64,000 nt of DNA from Glandiceps talaboti (Eukaryota; Hemichordata; Enteropneusta; Spengelidae), in NCBI RefSeq assembly GCF_964340395.1, contig NC_135552.1, positions 17,498,694 through 17,562,693 on the forward strand. The letters are read 5' to 3'. A model generated the notes under the pieces. The model was not told the DNA's origin and searched no databases. It saw only the letters and a list, made by a program, of their open reading frames with translations. The first letter of the stretch is position 1; each line of letters starts with the position of its first letter. A program made the position numbers and the translations under genes. This document shows, in pieces, positions 38,101 through 49,285 of this stretch.

Positions 38101-41100
38101 AAATTGTTCCTGACGGACATTTTTCCTTTCATATGCTAAGGGATTTCTGTGTTTCAAATAAGTTACGGAGTTATCCGTATTCAGTATTCTACAATGGTTT
38201 GATTTTGATATCATATTGACCTAGCTCTTTCAAAAATGTGTACGGTGACCCAAAATATCTTTTCTTGATTTTCACCGAGAGTGGGAGTTTTCTGAAAACA
38301 AAGTAAAATTTTAAAATTGTTATTTCCGTGTGCACACTACATTAATAATCATATACCTAATGTTTATACACCTTTAATATATGATTCACTTCAGGTGGTG
38401 TTGGTTTTGCTGCAGCCCAGCTGTGTAAAACTGTACCTAAAGTTACAACATATGGAACAGCCTCACAACACAAACATGACGCAATCAGAGAGAATGGAAT
38501 AACCCATCCCATTGATTACAGAACACAAGATTATAAAGAGGAAATTCTCAAAATTGACCCAAAAGGTGAGTGTGTAATTACTAACTATTTATCATATGTA
38601 ATATACAATTTAAAAAGTTAGATTATCTGATAAAAATAATAAGTTTAAAATAAATTACATAACATGCTTAATGGTAGACAGTGTTAAATTGGAATTTATG
38701 TAATACATTCTTAGGATAATTACAGTATGCCAAATATATAAAAAAATATTATCACATTATTTTTTGGATATAATTATAATGGATGAATTTGATCAATTCT
38801 AGTTTGTTAGAAATTTGTATAGACCAAGGCTCTACTCATTATGGATGCTACATAGATCTAAGCCTTTGATAGACACTGTCAATGAAATATACCACTACTA
38901 ACTAACTGGAATTTGTAGTTTGAAATTTTAGATTCATCAATGAAATACTTCAAACTAAGAAGTTTAGGTCTGGCACACTCTGCCCAATATATATATATAT
39001 AAGGGCGGTAAGTAGATAAAATTGTCCTGGGTTCCCAAACAAAATTACCATAGACTCTTATGTGGAAACGCTGCCATTTTTACCCCTTTCTCCCTTGCTG
39101 TTACCACTATTCCCCTTTCTGTTACCACGGTTCCCAAATGTTTAGCAAAAACACTGTATATGTTGTGTAGCTGAGTCTGTACAGTAACCCAAAGATAAAT
39201 TAAAAGAAATAATGTAACAGTGCTAACACAAGGGTTTGGGATGTTAGAGTACCCATAATGGCAAGACTAAAGAAAACAGAACCCATTATGTATGTTGTGT
39301 ACCGTACCCTAGTCTGTTTTGCAATCCAAACAAAATGAGAGAGACAAGTAACATTAGAGTTAGGGATGTTAGAGTACCCACCATGACAAAAAGTGTAGAA
39401 CACTGGGTCCTACAGATACAGTATATGGTGTACTCTAGACTGTTTTGCCACCTAAACAAAATGAGGTAACATTAGGGTTAGGGATGTTAGAGTACAGGCT
39501 ATATTGTTCACAAAATGATTGTTAGAAACTTCAGCCAATGTAAAATTGTTATCACATTGACACCTTGTCCCAGTTATCTTCAGGTGTGTTAAATTGTGTT
39601 CTATAGTTTGTCTGTAATTGCTAAATACAGAAAATATGACAAAGTGCATAATACTATTTCTGTTCGTTAATTTTAAGTATGTCAGTTATTTTGTCCCGAC
39701 TGCACCAGGTGTTGATATAGTGTTGGACCCACTGAATGGTAAAGACACAACAATAGGTTATCAATTGCTGAAACCAATGGGAAAAATCATCGTTTTTGGT
39801 AAGTGGGATATCACTCATTATTTTACTCATTACTTATTAAAGATAAAAATACTGATATCAGATTACATAAAGTAATGCATGTACTTAAAAATCACAATTT
39901 GAAACAAAGGAATGCTAATATTTACATATTTGTTATTTCATTGTTTGCTGTATATTCATATTAAGGTAATAATTAATTTTAATATAATTATCATTCAGTA
40001 ATATCATATCATACTTGATAACAACTCATTGTATTTTTTACTATTCTCATTTACCATCTCAATATCCTGTGTATGTTTTTTGTCTATTAATTCATTGACA
40101 TCATTGAGTTTGATGTAAATTGATACCAAACCTATACATGCTGACATTTGCTACGTAAGTCTTTGTTTTCATCTTTTGATGCATGTAAAACTTTGGGGTG
40201 CTTGATGCAAAATTTGTTTTTTTTTGGTGGGTCAAAGGTCAATGGTGAAGGGTTATAGCTCGGTGTAGTTGTATTAGATAGGTATCAGTTTTGAAGTTTT
40301 TCATGGGAAAGTTTTTGGGGAAACGAGATGCAAAAATGTTGTATGTAATGTGCTAGTTTCATATTTTTAGCAAACCATCACAGATTAACCTGATAGAAAG
40401 AAAACAAATTATCAGATAACTTTTTATGATGAAATGTCAGTGCTTCCCCAGGGTAATATTAACATGTGTTGCTATGGCAATACCATTTACCGGTGATGGT
40501 AGTGATGGTCCAGTCTGGCTGGTATTCATATTTGTTGCCATGGCAATACCATTAGCTGTTACTATGGTGATGCTCCTCCCCCATATGATATGGTATGCAA
40601 TCGCAGAAGGATTTCAACACTATGGTATCATGTGAATAAAAGGAAACACTCAGTTATTGATTGATACATAGACACTAACTTCCAAAACCTACTTTCAGTG
40701 AAGATAAAGATTACTAATTTAGTTTGAACTTAATAACTCTGGATAAAATTCCTTACTTGTTAAGGAAGAGATTCTTAATGAAAGCAGAGAATTGTTTGTA
40801 AAATAACTAATACCAGTCTAAGTAGGTCTCAATCTGATTAAAATCTGATGTAGTGTACTTGATGTGATTTCTTGTTTAGCTCTTATGTTTACTGTCCTTT
40901 GCTCTTTTGTGAGAACCAGTTACCTAGATCTGACACAATACCATAACCTTTCTTGAGCCACAAGAGAGCACTGAGTGAATTTACTCAATGAATTAGAACA
41001 CGTAATGTGCCAAAAGATTACATACAAGTGCTCACAAAAGAACAAATGACAGTAAACGTAACAGCCAAAAAGAAATTGTGACATGTACACTACATCGGAT

Positions 41101-41781
41101 TTTAATCAGATTGGGACATAATATACTTTGTTATGGAATTTAATCCCCTTTCTACCAGAGAATATTTGTTTGTATACAAAAAACTACAAGTTGGGTAAAA
41201 CACGATGAAACTGCAAAGAACTCAGACAACATTATTTTCATTTTTACAGTTAGTGAGGTTGACAAAGCTTATCAGCTCAAAATATTGCTCCCGTTACCCA
41301 CTAAATAAACACACAGCAAATTAAATAAACACACAACAAATTAAATAAACACACATCTTATTCTATATATTCAAGATAACATTTTAATAACTTCAACCAG
41401 CTTATTTACATAGCTATCATACTCAGAAAAAAGAAAACACAATTTTAGTTAATGTTTCTAAATGTATGAATTTCTCTGTTTTTAGAAGCAGGTGCAAGAA
41501 GGTGACTATTTAAGCTTTCTTTCAGTTATCATATATAAACCACAAGTTAAGCTGATGTATCACTCATATTAGATAGACTAGATCTATTGCCATTTCATGT
41601 TGTATTTATACAGCCGGTAGTTTTTAGGATATTTGATATATAACGGCAGAAATGCCAAAATAATACAATGCAGTCACCAAATAAAGACTACAGTACATCA
41701 GATCGCTGCATTCATGATTGCCTTGTGGAATTTTGTATCAAATTTAGTTTCAATCCGGGGAGTGGGGTTTGTTATTTTGAT

Positions 41782-41821
<40 letters not shown>

Positions 41822-43451
41822 CCTTTAACAGATACAGAGTCAGAAAGGCAGACAAGCAGACAGCCAGCCTGAGACAGATGAGCAAGCAGACAGACAGATA
41901 GACAGACACAGACAGACAGACAGACAGAGGTAGACAGACAGGCAGGCAGACAGGTAGACAGACAGACAGACAGACAGACTTTGAAATTGAAAGCCATAGG
42001 TTTATATACATAATACAGTATCACTACTAGAGCCTTAACAAGTGAAGATAAAATAAAGATAGAAATAAATACATAATTGTAATTTATGATATTTGTTTCG
42101 TAGGTGGTGCTAACTTTGTGACAGGTGAACACCGCAGTTATTGGAATCTATTAAAGAATTGGTTCAGGATTCCATCATTCCAAGGAATGAATATGATGAA
42201 AGATAACAGAGCTGTTTGTGGATTTCACCTCGGAATGCTAAAAAATGAAAAAGAACTGATATCAGAAGCTGTACATGTCCTTGTACAGATGTTTCTGGAT
42301 GGAAAAGTCAAACCCCACATTGACTCAGTCTTTCCATTTGAAAAGGTAGCTGTATAACAAATATTTTAATTCATAAAATGTGTTTTGCTTGATTCTTGGA
42401 AGTGAATGTATTTTTTTAGGGGGGTGTTATCTATGATTTTAGGGATGCAGAATGTGTTCAACTATTTACCACAAACATCATTATGTTCTCTTGTAATTCA
42501 ACAAATCTTTCCCACTTTTATTGATATCTCATATGCTGAGGGGATTTACTGGCTTTGGTAACAGCTACACACATCATTCATTTCACAGAGCATTTATTTG
42601 AAAAAATAATAGTTCAATTGATATGAAACTTGAAAGACAAGCTCAAAAATGCCAACTGAATCGATGTACGGAAAAATAATTGATGGATGAACTCAATGGT
42701 TTTGGCAAAAAGCATTCAAATTGATTGACATTTTTTGAAAAAATGCCAAATTTGATGTGATTTTTGCAGGTTAGTGAGTAGTACCTGGTAACTAGCTATA
42801 GTGGCTGGCTTTGAATCTGCATGCAGCAGATTGAGCCATAGCACTATTAGGTTTTGTTTCTGAATAGCTAAATCCTCGAGCAAGATTTGAACCACAATAG
42901 TGCTTCAATCAACCCAACTGTATAATAGGGGACCTGGTAGGATAGAGGTTGCAATGTGAATGTTTTAATCCTATGCGCTTATAAAGGCTGCAATGGATTG
43001 TATGCTCCCCAGAAAGAAGTTATATGTGGCTGTTGTGGTGATATAGGTCCGTGCCAGGGGGTGATTATTTTACAGCACTTGATAGCGGCATCCATTGTAG
43101 AAGGCACATTATAAAAGTCTGCTAATATTTTGTACCATTACCAGGATTTTAGTTTAGGATGGCGATGATTCATAATTTTGTTTGTTTTTTATACAGGTTG
43201 GTGAAGCCATGAAAAGAATGCATGATAGAAAGAATGTTGGTAAAATTATACTGGTACCCAAACTGCAGTCTGATGGGGATGAGGAGAAAGCAGAAAATAC
43301 TGACAGTGAAAAAGATGCTACCAAACAACCGTCAAGTACTGATGAAAATGTTGACAAAGAAGGCAGTACTGCAGCTAAAGACACAGACAAACAACAACCT
43401 ACAAGTCCAGAAGACATCAATCCGGAATTACCGCAGACTGAAGATAATTAA
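34837..43451 (+). CDS. VAT1: VAT1/VAT1L-type quinone oxidoreductase-like gene (six coding exons)
   Basis: Joined exons 34837-35112, 37270-37477, 38395-38565, 39709-39798, 42104-42345 and 43197-43451 give 1242 nt (413 aa plus stop), between vertebrate VAT1 (about 393 aa) and VAT1L (about 419 aa). It is a zinc-free medium-chain dehydrogenase/reductase: N-terminal GroES-like fold with ACGLNFAEIGARQGLY, the coenzyme-entry segment MTFEEAAAIPVNYLTAY, a nucleotide-binding AAGGVGFAAAQL turn at about 160-171, GVDIVLDPLNG, then AVCGFHLG and KPHIDSVFPFEK near the C-terminus. VAT1 proteins associate with vesicle and mitochondrial membranes; substrate and role here are inferred only. An acidic, Ser/Thr-rich tail of about 60 residues (351-413) is probably disordered. 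The ATG has a good context (AACATGG). An upstream ATG at 34817 is out of frame and overlaps it. Confidence 0.95.
35113..37269 (+). other. VAT1 intron 1
   Basis: A 2.2-kb AT-rich phase-0 intron with a TTTGTTCTCTTAG acceptor. A minus-strand ORF at 36713-36946 is low-complexity (CATA/CATG-rich sequence) and not a gene. Confidence 0.8.
37270..37477 (+). CDS. VAT1: VAT1 coding exon 2
   Basis: Encodes residues 93-161 plus one base: VGSRVVCMNNWGLWSEYVTL, FAIPDEMTFEEAAAIPVNYL, LMLFDFGNLRPGKSVLIHMA. The donor is GCAG|GTGAGT in phase 1. The last 42 bases and the donor are copied again immediately downstream (see the 66-bp repeat). Confidence 0.95.
37436..37568 (+). repeat. 66-bp perfect direct repeat spanning exon 2 end and donor site
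   Basis: 37436-37501 and 37503-37568 are identical over 66 bases, one base apart. The unit contains the last 42 bases of exon 2, its GTGAGT donor and the first intron bases. If the second donor were used, the message would read through GGT GAG TAA and stop, so only the first donor keeps the frame. Confidence 0.95.
37478..38394 (+). other. VAT1 intron 2
   Basis: A 0.9-kb phase-1 intron that begins with the duplicated exon-2 end. From about 37855 to 38045 it holds a diverged copy of dispersed repeat family D. Confidence 0.8.
37855..38045 (+). repeat. Dispersed repeat, family D copy 2
   Basis: Similar in order of landmarks to 31565-31760: GATCAGACAAACCAACAATA, a GTGACCTTGCTGAGGGTGCT block and CAGAAAATCAATTTAG with TTCACCCA. 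It lies inside VAT1 intron 2. Identity is moderate by eye. Confidence 0.5.
38395..38565 (+). CDS. VAT1: VAT1 coding exon 3
   Basis: Encodes residues 162-218 and the first base of 219: GGVGFAAAQLCKTVPK (dinucleotide-binding turn), TTYGTASQHKHDAIRENG, ITHPIDYRTQDY and KIDPKG. Phase 1 at both ends; the acceptor is ATTCACTTCAG and the donor AAAG|GTGAGT. Confidence 0.95.
38566..39708 (+). other. VAT1 intron 3
   Basis: A 1.1-kb phase-1 intron with a short TA run at about 38988 and a tandem repeat of about 120 bp at 39.2-39.5 kb. No exon-like ORF. Confidence 0.8.
39238..39497. repeat. Tandem repeat, about 118-125 bp units
   Basis: GGGATGTTAGAGTACCCA at 39238 recurs at 39363 and, partly, at 39481. 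Between them, TGTTGTGTACCGTACCCTAG / TGGTGTACTCTAG, CTGTTTTGC, CAAACAAAATGAG and GTAACATTAG repeat in the same order. Two full units and the start of a third. Confidence 0.8.
39709..39798 (+). CDS. VAT1: VAT1 coding exon 4
   Basis: A 90-base exon encoding residues 219-248 plus one base: GVDIVLDPLNGKDTTIGY and LLKPMGKIIVFG. The acceptor is CCCGACTGCACCAG and the donor G|GTAAGT. Confidence 0.95.
40826..41117. mobile_element. Foldback (long inverted repeat) element, 292 bp
   Basis: The left arm 40826-40913 (GTCTCAATCTGATTAAAATC, GATGTAGTGTAC, TTTACTGTC, CTTTTGTGAG) is matched inverted by 41031-41117 with roughly 80 percent identity by eye, around a 117-base spacer. No coding content, so probably a MITE. 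In the pre-mRNA it would form an ~87-bp hairpin. Confidence 0.85.
41782..41980. repeat. GACA/CAGA tetranucleotide microsatellite
   Basis: About 200 bases of GACAGACA-type repeats with a short interruption at about 41821-41850 and variant GGCA and GATA units. The Cys-Leu-Ser-Val and Asp-Arg-Gln-Thr repeat ORFs across it are artefacts. Confidence 0.97.
42104..42345 (+). CDS. VAT1: VAT1 coding exon 5
   Basis: Encodes residues 249-329: GGANFVTGEHRSYWNLLKNW, FQGMNMMKDNRAVCGFHLG, AVHVLVQMFLDGKVKPHIDS and VFPFEK. NRAVCGFHLG and KPHIDSV are strongly conserved in VAT1 proteins. The donor AAG|GTAGCT is in phase 0; reading on would stop at TAA within 12 bases. Confidence 0.95.
42346..43196 (+). other. 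VAT1 intron 5
   Basis: A 0.85-kb phase-0 intron. Its last third (about 42921-43140) looks like a SINE-type repeat. The acceptor is TTTTTTATACAG. Confidence 0.8.
42921..43140 (+). mobile_element. Candidate SINE-like repeat
   Basis: The segment runs from TATAATAGGGGACCTGGTAG to CACATTATAAAAGTCTGCTA. The end, with CAGCACTTGATAGCGGCATC followed by an AAGGCACATTATAAAAGT motif, resembles the conserved tails of widespread animal SINEs (GCGCTTTG...GGCGCTATATAAA type). No second copy is seen in the window, no target-site duplication is proven, and polymerase III boxes are not clear. Confidence 0.35.
43197..43451 (+). CDS. VAT1: VAT1 coding exon 6 (C-terminus)
   Basis: Encodes residues 330-413 and TAA at 43449-43451. 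VGEAMKRMHDRKNVGKIILV closes the oxidoreductase domain. A ~63-residue hydrophilic tail rich in Glu, Asp, Lys, Ser and Thr follows and has no fixed motif. Confidence 0.93.
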   Translation, partial: VGEAMKRMHDRKNVGKIILVPKLQSDGDEEKAENTDSEKDATKQPSSTDENVDKEGSTAAKDTDKQQPTSPEDINPELPQTEDN

Positions 43452-43899
43452 ATTCAGTGCCAAAAGTCAGAAGTCAGATTACATCAAACCAAAATCATTT
43501 GCATGGAATTTTGATTAGAACGACTTACCCTGTCTGTTATCCAAAATCATTGTTTTATTTCATAAATTTCTACGATATGTGTTGGACTTTTCTTTGAATA
43601 ACCTAAGGATGCTTCATTTGATGGAGGTCATTGTATCAGTCTACAGGTGATCAATGTTATGTTGAAGTCACATTATCTATGGGTCGAGGGTGCTTTATTT
43701 GAAATATTATAGGCCTGAGTGTTTTGATATTGAAGTCATTGTCTGTCTATATATACTTCAGTTGAGAATCACGTGTGATTTAATACCAGCCAAATATTTT
43801 ATTTCTCAGAAACACTCCCGAGAGGTCTTTGTCATTATTTGCCACTTACATCCCAGTCAAACTGATAAGGCCCCCTATGTTACTTGTCTCCGAGTCAAA

Positions 43900-44350
43900 T
43901 TGACAATAGCCTAGTATTCTAATTGTATGGTGATTTTGACTATTGTCTCCCATCACAACTAGCACTGTCATAACGGTTGTGTATTGAAACCTAAAGTTAG
44001 ATTGTGTTTTCTCACAGCAATATTCAACCACCACAAATACCTCTATGTGATGTCCATCATGAAATCTACACCTTTGTGATTGGCTACTCTCGTCTACTGA
44101 GGTTCATTAATATTCATAATGTCCATTTTATGATCATACAGCTCCATCTCTGAGTTTATTCTAATCACTTGGTGATGCTATTGGCCGTCATCTCTCAGTG
44201 AGTAATTTAAAAATACCCAATAAGCATTTGCACTGTTTTTCTGTCCAGAGTAGTTTCATTAAAAGTAAAAAAAAAACATTAGGAAAATGCGAGTCGTGAT
44301 GTAGACGATAGTCAAAATCCAGACATGACTGAATACTAGGCTAAACTGAC
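43900..44350. mobile_element. Foldback element in the VAT1 3' UTR
   Basis: Left arm 43900-43948 (TTGACAATAGCCTAGTATTC, GATTTTGACTATTGTCT) pairs with inverted right arm 44303-44350 (AGACGATAGTCAAAATCC, GAATACTAGGCTAAACTGAC). Both arms may extend outward more weakly (GACTCAAA...). The interior of about 350 bp is not coding. Confidence 0.7.
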
Positions 44351-45234
44351 AAACCCTCACATGACCTGTCTGTGACTCAAAATAAGAACCCCATTATGTT
44401 TTTTGTATAATTATTATACTTGAACTTCATATCTGATATAGAATTCTCTGCCAAATTTTATCAATGCATTAGAAGTATAGAAAGTATTTCTATGAAGAGA
44501 ATAAGAAAATGTATATTTAATAACTAGGATCTTATTTATACACATCCACAATGCATGTTGCAGATGCAGCCAATGGACAGATTTGTTTTGTTTTTTTGCA
44601 TTTATTTTATGTTGTTTCAGACCAAAATTGATGTTTTTAATAGAATCACCCCCTGTAAATATTTGTGGGGAGGGTGTTTAGCTGTTCTTATGTGCCCTCC
44701 TACTGGTGGTGAAGGATATCTGCCCTCCTTCCCTCCCACTGTGTTTTAACTTGTTCGCCAGCCTACTGCCCACCCAATATTGTAAATGATTTACCCACTC
44801 CCCACCAGGAAAACGTTTGTGCTTTAAATTTCCACTATACCAACAATTAATTTTGACATACACAATTCCATGTTTCCCCTCCCACTGTATCAAAATCAGG
44901 ACTTCCCTGCCACAATTCCTCCTTGTTTGTTCCAAATTGCCCAACCACTGAAAAATTGCATTTTGCAAGAGCAGCTTCGTTGACTGCACCTGATGTTGAA
45001 ATATTACTTGATCTATAACAATATACAAAAGAGTCTCTTTAGACTTTATGTAGGGTATGGATATCTTCACTGTTTTTTAGATTATGTTCAAGACATGAAA
45101 AGACTGGCATGATGGCTATTATCATTTCACTATTATGAGTACTGTTTTTGTTCAGCTCTGAAATTTATGTATTAAGTATACTGTAAATTATTAAAGGCAG
45201 CCATAGTGTAAAGTGAACTGTGGGGATTGGAAAT

Positions 45235-45240
45235 AATAAA
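45235..45240 (+). terminator. Candidate polyadenylation signal
   Basis: AATAAA about 1.8 kb after the VAT1 stop. A proximal alternative to the signal at 46211. Confidence 0.3.
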
Positions 45241-45954
45241 TTTGTAAAGTAGTGTTCAGAATGGAATTATTAGATAAGTGACATATAAGGGTTAATGGTC
45301 ATGTTCTGTGCATTTTCAAAATTTCCCAGTGCACGTCACATGTTTGGAATGTTTGCAGACAGTAGTTTGATACTAAAATTTTAAAAAATCTCACTCTTTC
45401 AAGGGTCGACTCAAGTGTAATCCCAAGGTACATCTTGGTTCAAACTGTACTCTCTCCCTTGTATTGGTTTGGTTTGTTTGTGTTCCTCATAAAATCCTGA
45501 GTCATCCAAAGCACATCTGCATGTTAGGTGTGGGAGTTGAGGGGGGTTGGGGGGTTGGTTCTCACATAGCAGAATGTTTACTAAGCAATGGACAGAAAGA
45601 AGGAAATAAGTGGAGAGAACAGATCAAACTATGATATATTATGGGATTACGATGGATGCTTGAAAACACCCCAATTTTAAAAAAAAATTTAGTGTTAAAT
45701 TTCGGAGTAGTGCATGACCATGGACTGAGCTTTAATTGCTGTCAATATTTTACCAGAAAATAGTTAATTTATTGTGTCGTTTGATGGTATAGACAGGGTA
45801 ACTATTTGAGCAACAATTAATGTAGTGGTATTTGAATATATCAACAATGGGGGTGGGGGTGGGGGGTAAAAGAGTCAAACAAACATATCACAGTGTGAAA
45901 TATACACCTTATCTAATACATCTGATACATCTTTCCATACTATGGTTCATTAGA

Positions 45955-46104
45955 ACTGTTTTAGGTAGAGCTAGGATAAAACACAGATGCAGATTTTGAA
46001 TTGGCAATTGAAGAAAGCAGTGTATTAAAACTGCGTTAGGTAGAGCTAGGATAAAACACAGATGCGGATTTTGAATTGGCAATTGAAGAAAGCAATGTTG
46101 TATA
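45955..46104 (+). repeat. 75-bp tandem duplication
   Basis: Copies 45955-46029 and 46030-46104 share TTAGGTAGAGCTAGGATAAA, ACACAGATGC.GATTTTGAAT and TGGCAATTGAAGAAAGCA with only a few differences. It lies about 110 bases upstream of the likely VAT1 poly(A) signal. Confidence 0.93.
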
Positions 46105-46210
46105 GTCATTGATACTGTATATTCAGTGTCAAAATTGTAAAGATAAATATTTACTTTATATCATGTCATAATGTTTTCTGTAATAATATTTGTATTACTG
46201 CATGGATGGA

Positions 46211-46216
46211 AAATAA
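46211..46216 (+). terminator. Candidate VAT1 polyadenylation signal
   Basis: AATAAA in GGAAAATAAAGTAC, followed within 20 bases by TTGTGTATGTGT, a GT-rich downstream element. This is the best-looking end of the VAT1 transcript. Confidence 0.45.
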
Positions 46217-49200
46217 AGTACAAAGTTGTGTATGTGTAAGTATTGCCTCATTTAAAGGACAGTCTCAGGCTACTGTGCATACACCCAGGAAATGAAATAT
46301 GAAGACAAACTGCAAGTTCAAAACATCCAGAATTTGAAAATCCACTGTATAGAAACTACCACCATGGTTTCATTTTGCCAGCACCTACTGATGAAACAGG
46401 CTGCAACTGTGAGTAGTATAAAATGTCCCAAACTAACTTAGAGGGCGCCCTTGCAAGTCCATCATATACTTTTCTCAACAGACAGAAATTCACACTACAG
46501 TGTCATGTTTTATATTGCGGGCTTCCCCTTCCGAATGAAAGTTGACAACAATCATTTTGTTTCATTGCGAACTTTTTATGTATGGAAATCATCATGAAAT
46601 GATACATTTATCATATTTGCATTATGTTTTATTCCATTCATTTGCATAATTTGTTTTTGTCAATGTACACAGTTATATTTATATGTTAATGTGTTGATAT
46701 GTTTTTTTGCCAAAATTCCCACAACATTAAAGTCAACAACATTAGCAGTCTGAGAACTGTTATACTCATCAGAAATGCTAACACCACTATAAATATATGA
46801 TGTGTGCAGCTACCTTTTTGTGGAAAGGGGTGATAAGGGAGCCCACAACATCTGCCCTCAGTCTAGTACCATTGCTAAACAGTGTTAGAATGACAGGCAC
46901 ACATACACTCTGTTAACATCAACGTATTTACAAAATTACATGAAAAATTAATTATGATATAATCTAAATATATGCAAATTCTTCATTAAATATTTATAGG
47001 ATATTTATCAAAACGTAATCAGTTCTAGCCATTATCCAAAAGAATTTGTGTACTGAACTTCGTGTGAACTGAGCCAGCTGTTTTTGAGAAAACAATGACA
47101 CAGACAGACTGAAGGACACACACACAGCTACATGTACAGACACACACATCACTAAAGGACTGATGGTAAAAAAGGACAAGCGAACTGAAACATTCAATTT
47201 GGTTCTTTGAACTTGGTTATTGCAAGGAATCAAGTTTCAGATTATTTTAAAAGTATGTTTTAGACTGTACTGTTTTGAGTAAGAATGGCATTATTGTATG
47301 AGCCATATAAGAGACTACATGTAATTATCCTAGAAATGATATTCCAATGATATTATATCATAAATGTCATAACCCAGCATAAACAGACATATACTTAAAT
47401 TTACATAAATTATAACCATACACAGTTTAATGCACTATTTGCAGTTAATGCATCTTGAAATAATACCCCACCCCATACCCTCATCTTCTATCCCTATGGC
47501 AAGCGAGGGCCATATTTTGTGAATAAATGCAGAATAATATAATTTCCTAATCACAATAGTATTATGGGTGTTTTTGTGTTAAAATATCACCTAACACTTC
47601 ATTTAGATTCGACGGATGTACAAAAAATATGATTTGACGGGTCTAATGCACATGTAAACTTCTTGATATGAAAACCCAGGAACAGCCATGTATTTTGAGA
47701 AAAAGTGTGCCAAATAGAAAACTAACAAAAAAAAATGTCTTTCAATTTTTGTCCACTTTTAGTGTCATTAAGGGGTTTTGACTACAAAACCACTTTTAGA
47801 CCATGTGTTCCAATTAATGGTCTTTCGAGGTACATCTCTCTGATTTCCACTGGCCTCAAGATGGAAGGAGGGTAAAAGCAGTGCCTGGCTACTGGCTATA
47901 TACTTATCGACTACTGCCCTCATGCTAACATTTCTCAATATGAGGTCAAAGTTTACACATGAACTCATGGAAATGTAGGTTGATTTTCTACCATCTTCTA
48001 AATAAAGAACATAGCTATGATCATAAATTATGACATATTTATGGCAATAGACTAATCACAGAAGTGGCTTCGATATTAAGTGTATATGAAATTAATTCAG
48101 AATTCTAGTCCTGATCATTCAGCTGATATTTACAATAGAGTTATTATAATCTAGAAATTGAAGGGCTGATACTTACCTGGGGCTGTGGGTTATATATCAG
48201 CTGATCTTGATTCATGTTCTTAATAGTCAGGGATGCTACCACTCTGGTGATGCCTTGCACAGTTGATGATACGCAGTTTGAAATTATAATCCTACCCCAA
48301 AGCAAGCCGTCATATTAATGTATATGCCAATTGTGGCAGTTACACTATACCTGTCAATGGAAGCAGTCTAATTTTCCTTTTAAGAAATACAGATTGTTTG
48401 CAAATTAAGTGTAAATTTGTGTATGATTTTTCACTGTAATACATACCATTCCTAATTAAATATCTGCTACATTAATTGGGTTAATAGTTGCTTTTTAGGC
48501 TCTCTGTCATTTTTAAAGTCTGCGAGCCGTGTCGTCATAAAGGAGGACTGGAATGCTTCTTGAAAAATTCAGTGTGGCAGCTTTAGTTTGTGTCTGAATT
48601 AAAACGTGATTGTAAATGACATAACACTGACAGGTTCATGTTTTCAAAGGAGGCTCAAATGGTAAAAATTTTGAATATTAAAATGACTTAATTGACTGTG
48701 ATGAATATATGACACATTGTTCAATACTTGGGGGGGGGGGGAAGTATGCAACTATCATAGACAATAAACAACGATAATACGGAGGGTCCACATGAAAGCA
48801 GTCCCTCTTTTTTTTTGCTCTCTGAGGTATGAGGGAGGGACTTATACTATAGTCACATTAACATTTCAAACATGTTTTTCTTTAGTCTGGTTAAAGATCA
48901 AATCTGAATTCCCCAACATGATTAGAAGTAATTTTTACAATGTCAGACTGGGTTACAAAATCATAGCATAACCTGCATAACAAATTCATTACCATGTCAG
49001 AATGTACCCCCTGGAATATACCATGGCATGTGTGTTATTACTACTAACAGAACTTATCAACTCAGATTACCTTCCTTAGTGTGACTCTCACACATACCAT
49101 AGTATCAAGGAAATCAACTAATACATGGACTGACCATTTAGTCTGTGAGCTATGCAAGGTTTCATCATTTGCATACTAGTACCATCTACTTGCATGCATC

Positions 49201-49248
49201 AGTACAATTCTCTAATACACAGTTCTTAGGTATATATTTATACTGACC

Positions 49249-49250
<2 letters not shown>

Positions 49251-49283
<33 letters not shown>
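49251..49283. repeat. CA microsatellite
   Basis: About 16 CA units in intergenic DNA. Confidence 0.95.

Positions 49284-49285
<2 letters not shown>

Larger units (their letters stand above)
39799..42103 (+). other. VAT1 intron 4
   Basis: A 2.3-kb phase-1 intron with a foldback element at 40.83-41.12 kb and a long GACA/CAGA microsatellite at 41.8-42.0 kb. The ORF at 40426-40635 reads through two copies of a GTTGCYATGGCAATACCATT block and is not a recognised protein. Confidence 0.8.
43452..46235 (+). other. Probable VAT1 3' UTR
   Basis: No coding sequence is seen. AATAAA signals occur at 45235-45240 and 46211-46216; the latter would give a ~2.8-kb 3' UTR. The region includes a foldback element at 43.9-44.35 kb and a 75-bp tandem duplication at 45.95-46.1 kb. 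A 130-codon minus-strand ORF at 44678-45070 has no recognisable domain. Confidence 0.5.

Noticed and set aside
41633-42132. Overlapping ORFs with Cys-Leu-Ser-Val or Asp-Arg-Gln-Thr repeats
   Set aside because: Read-through of the GACA/CAGA microsatellite.
44678-45070. 130-codon minus-strand ORF downstream of VAT1
   Set aside because: Antisense to the probable 3' UTR, no recognisable fold, partly low-complexity CCCTCC-type sequence.
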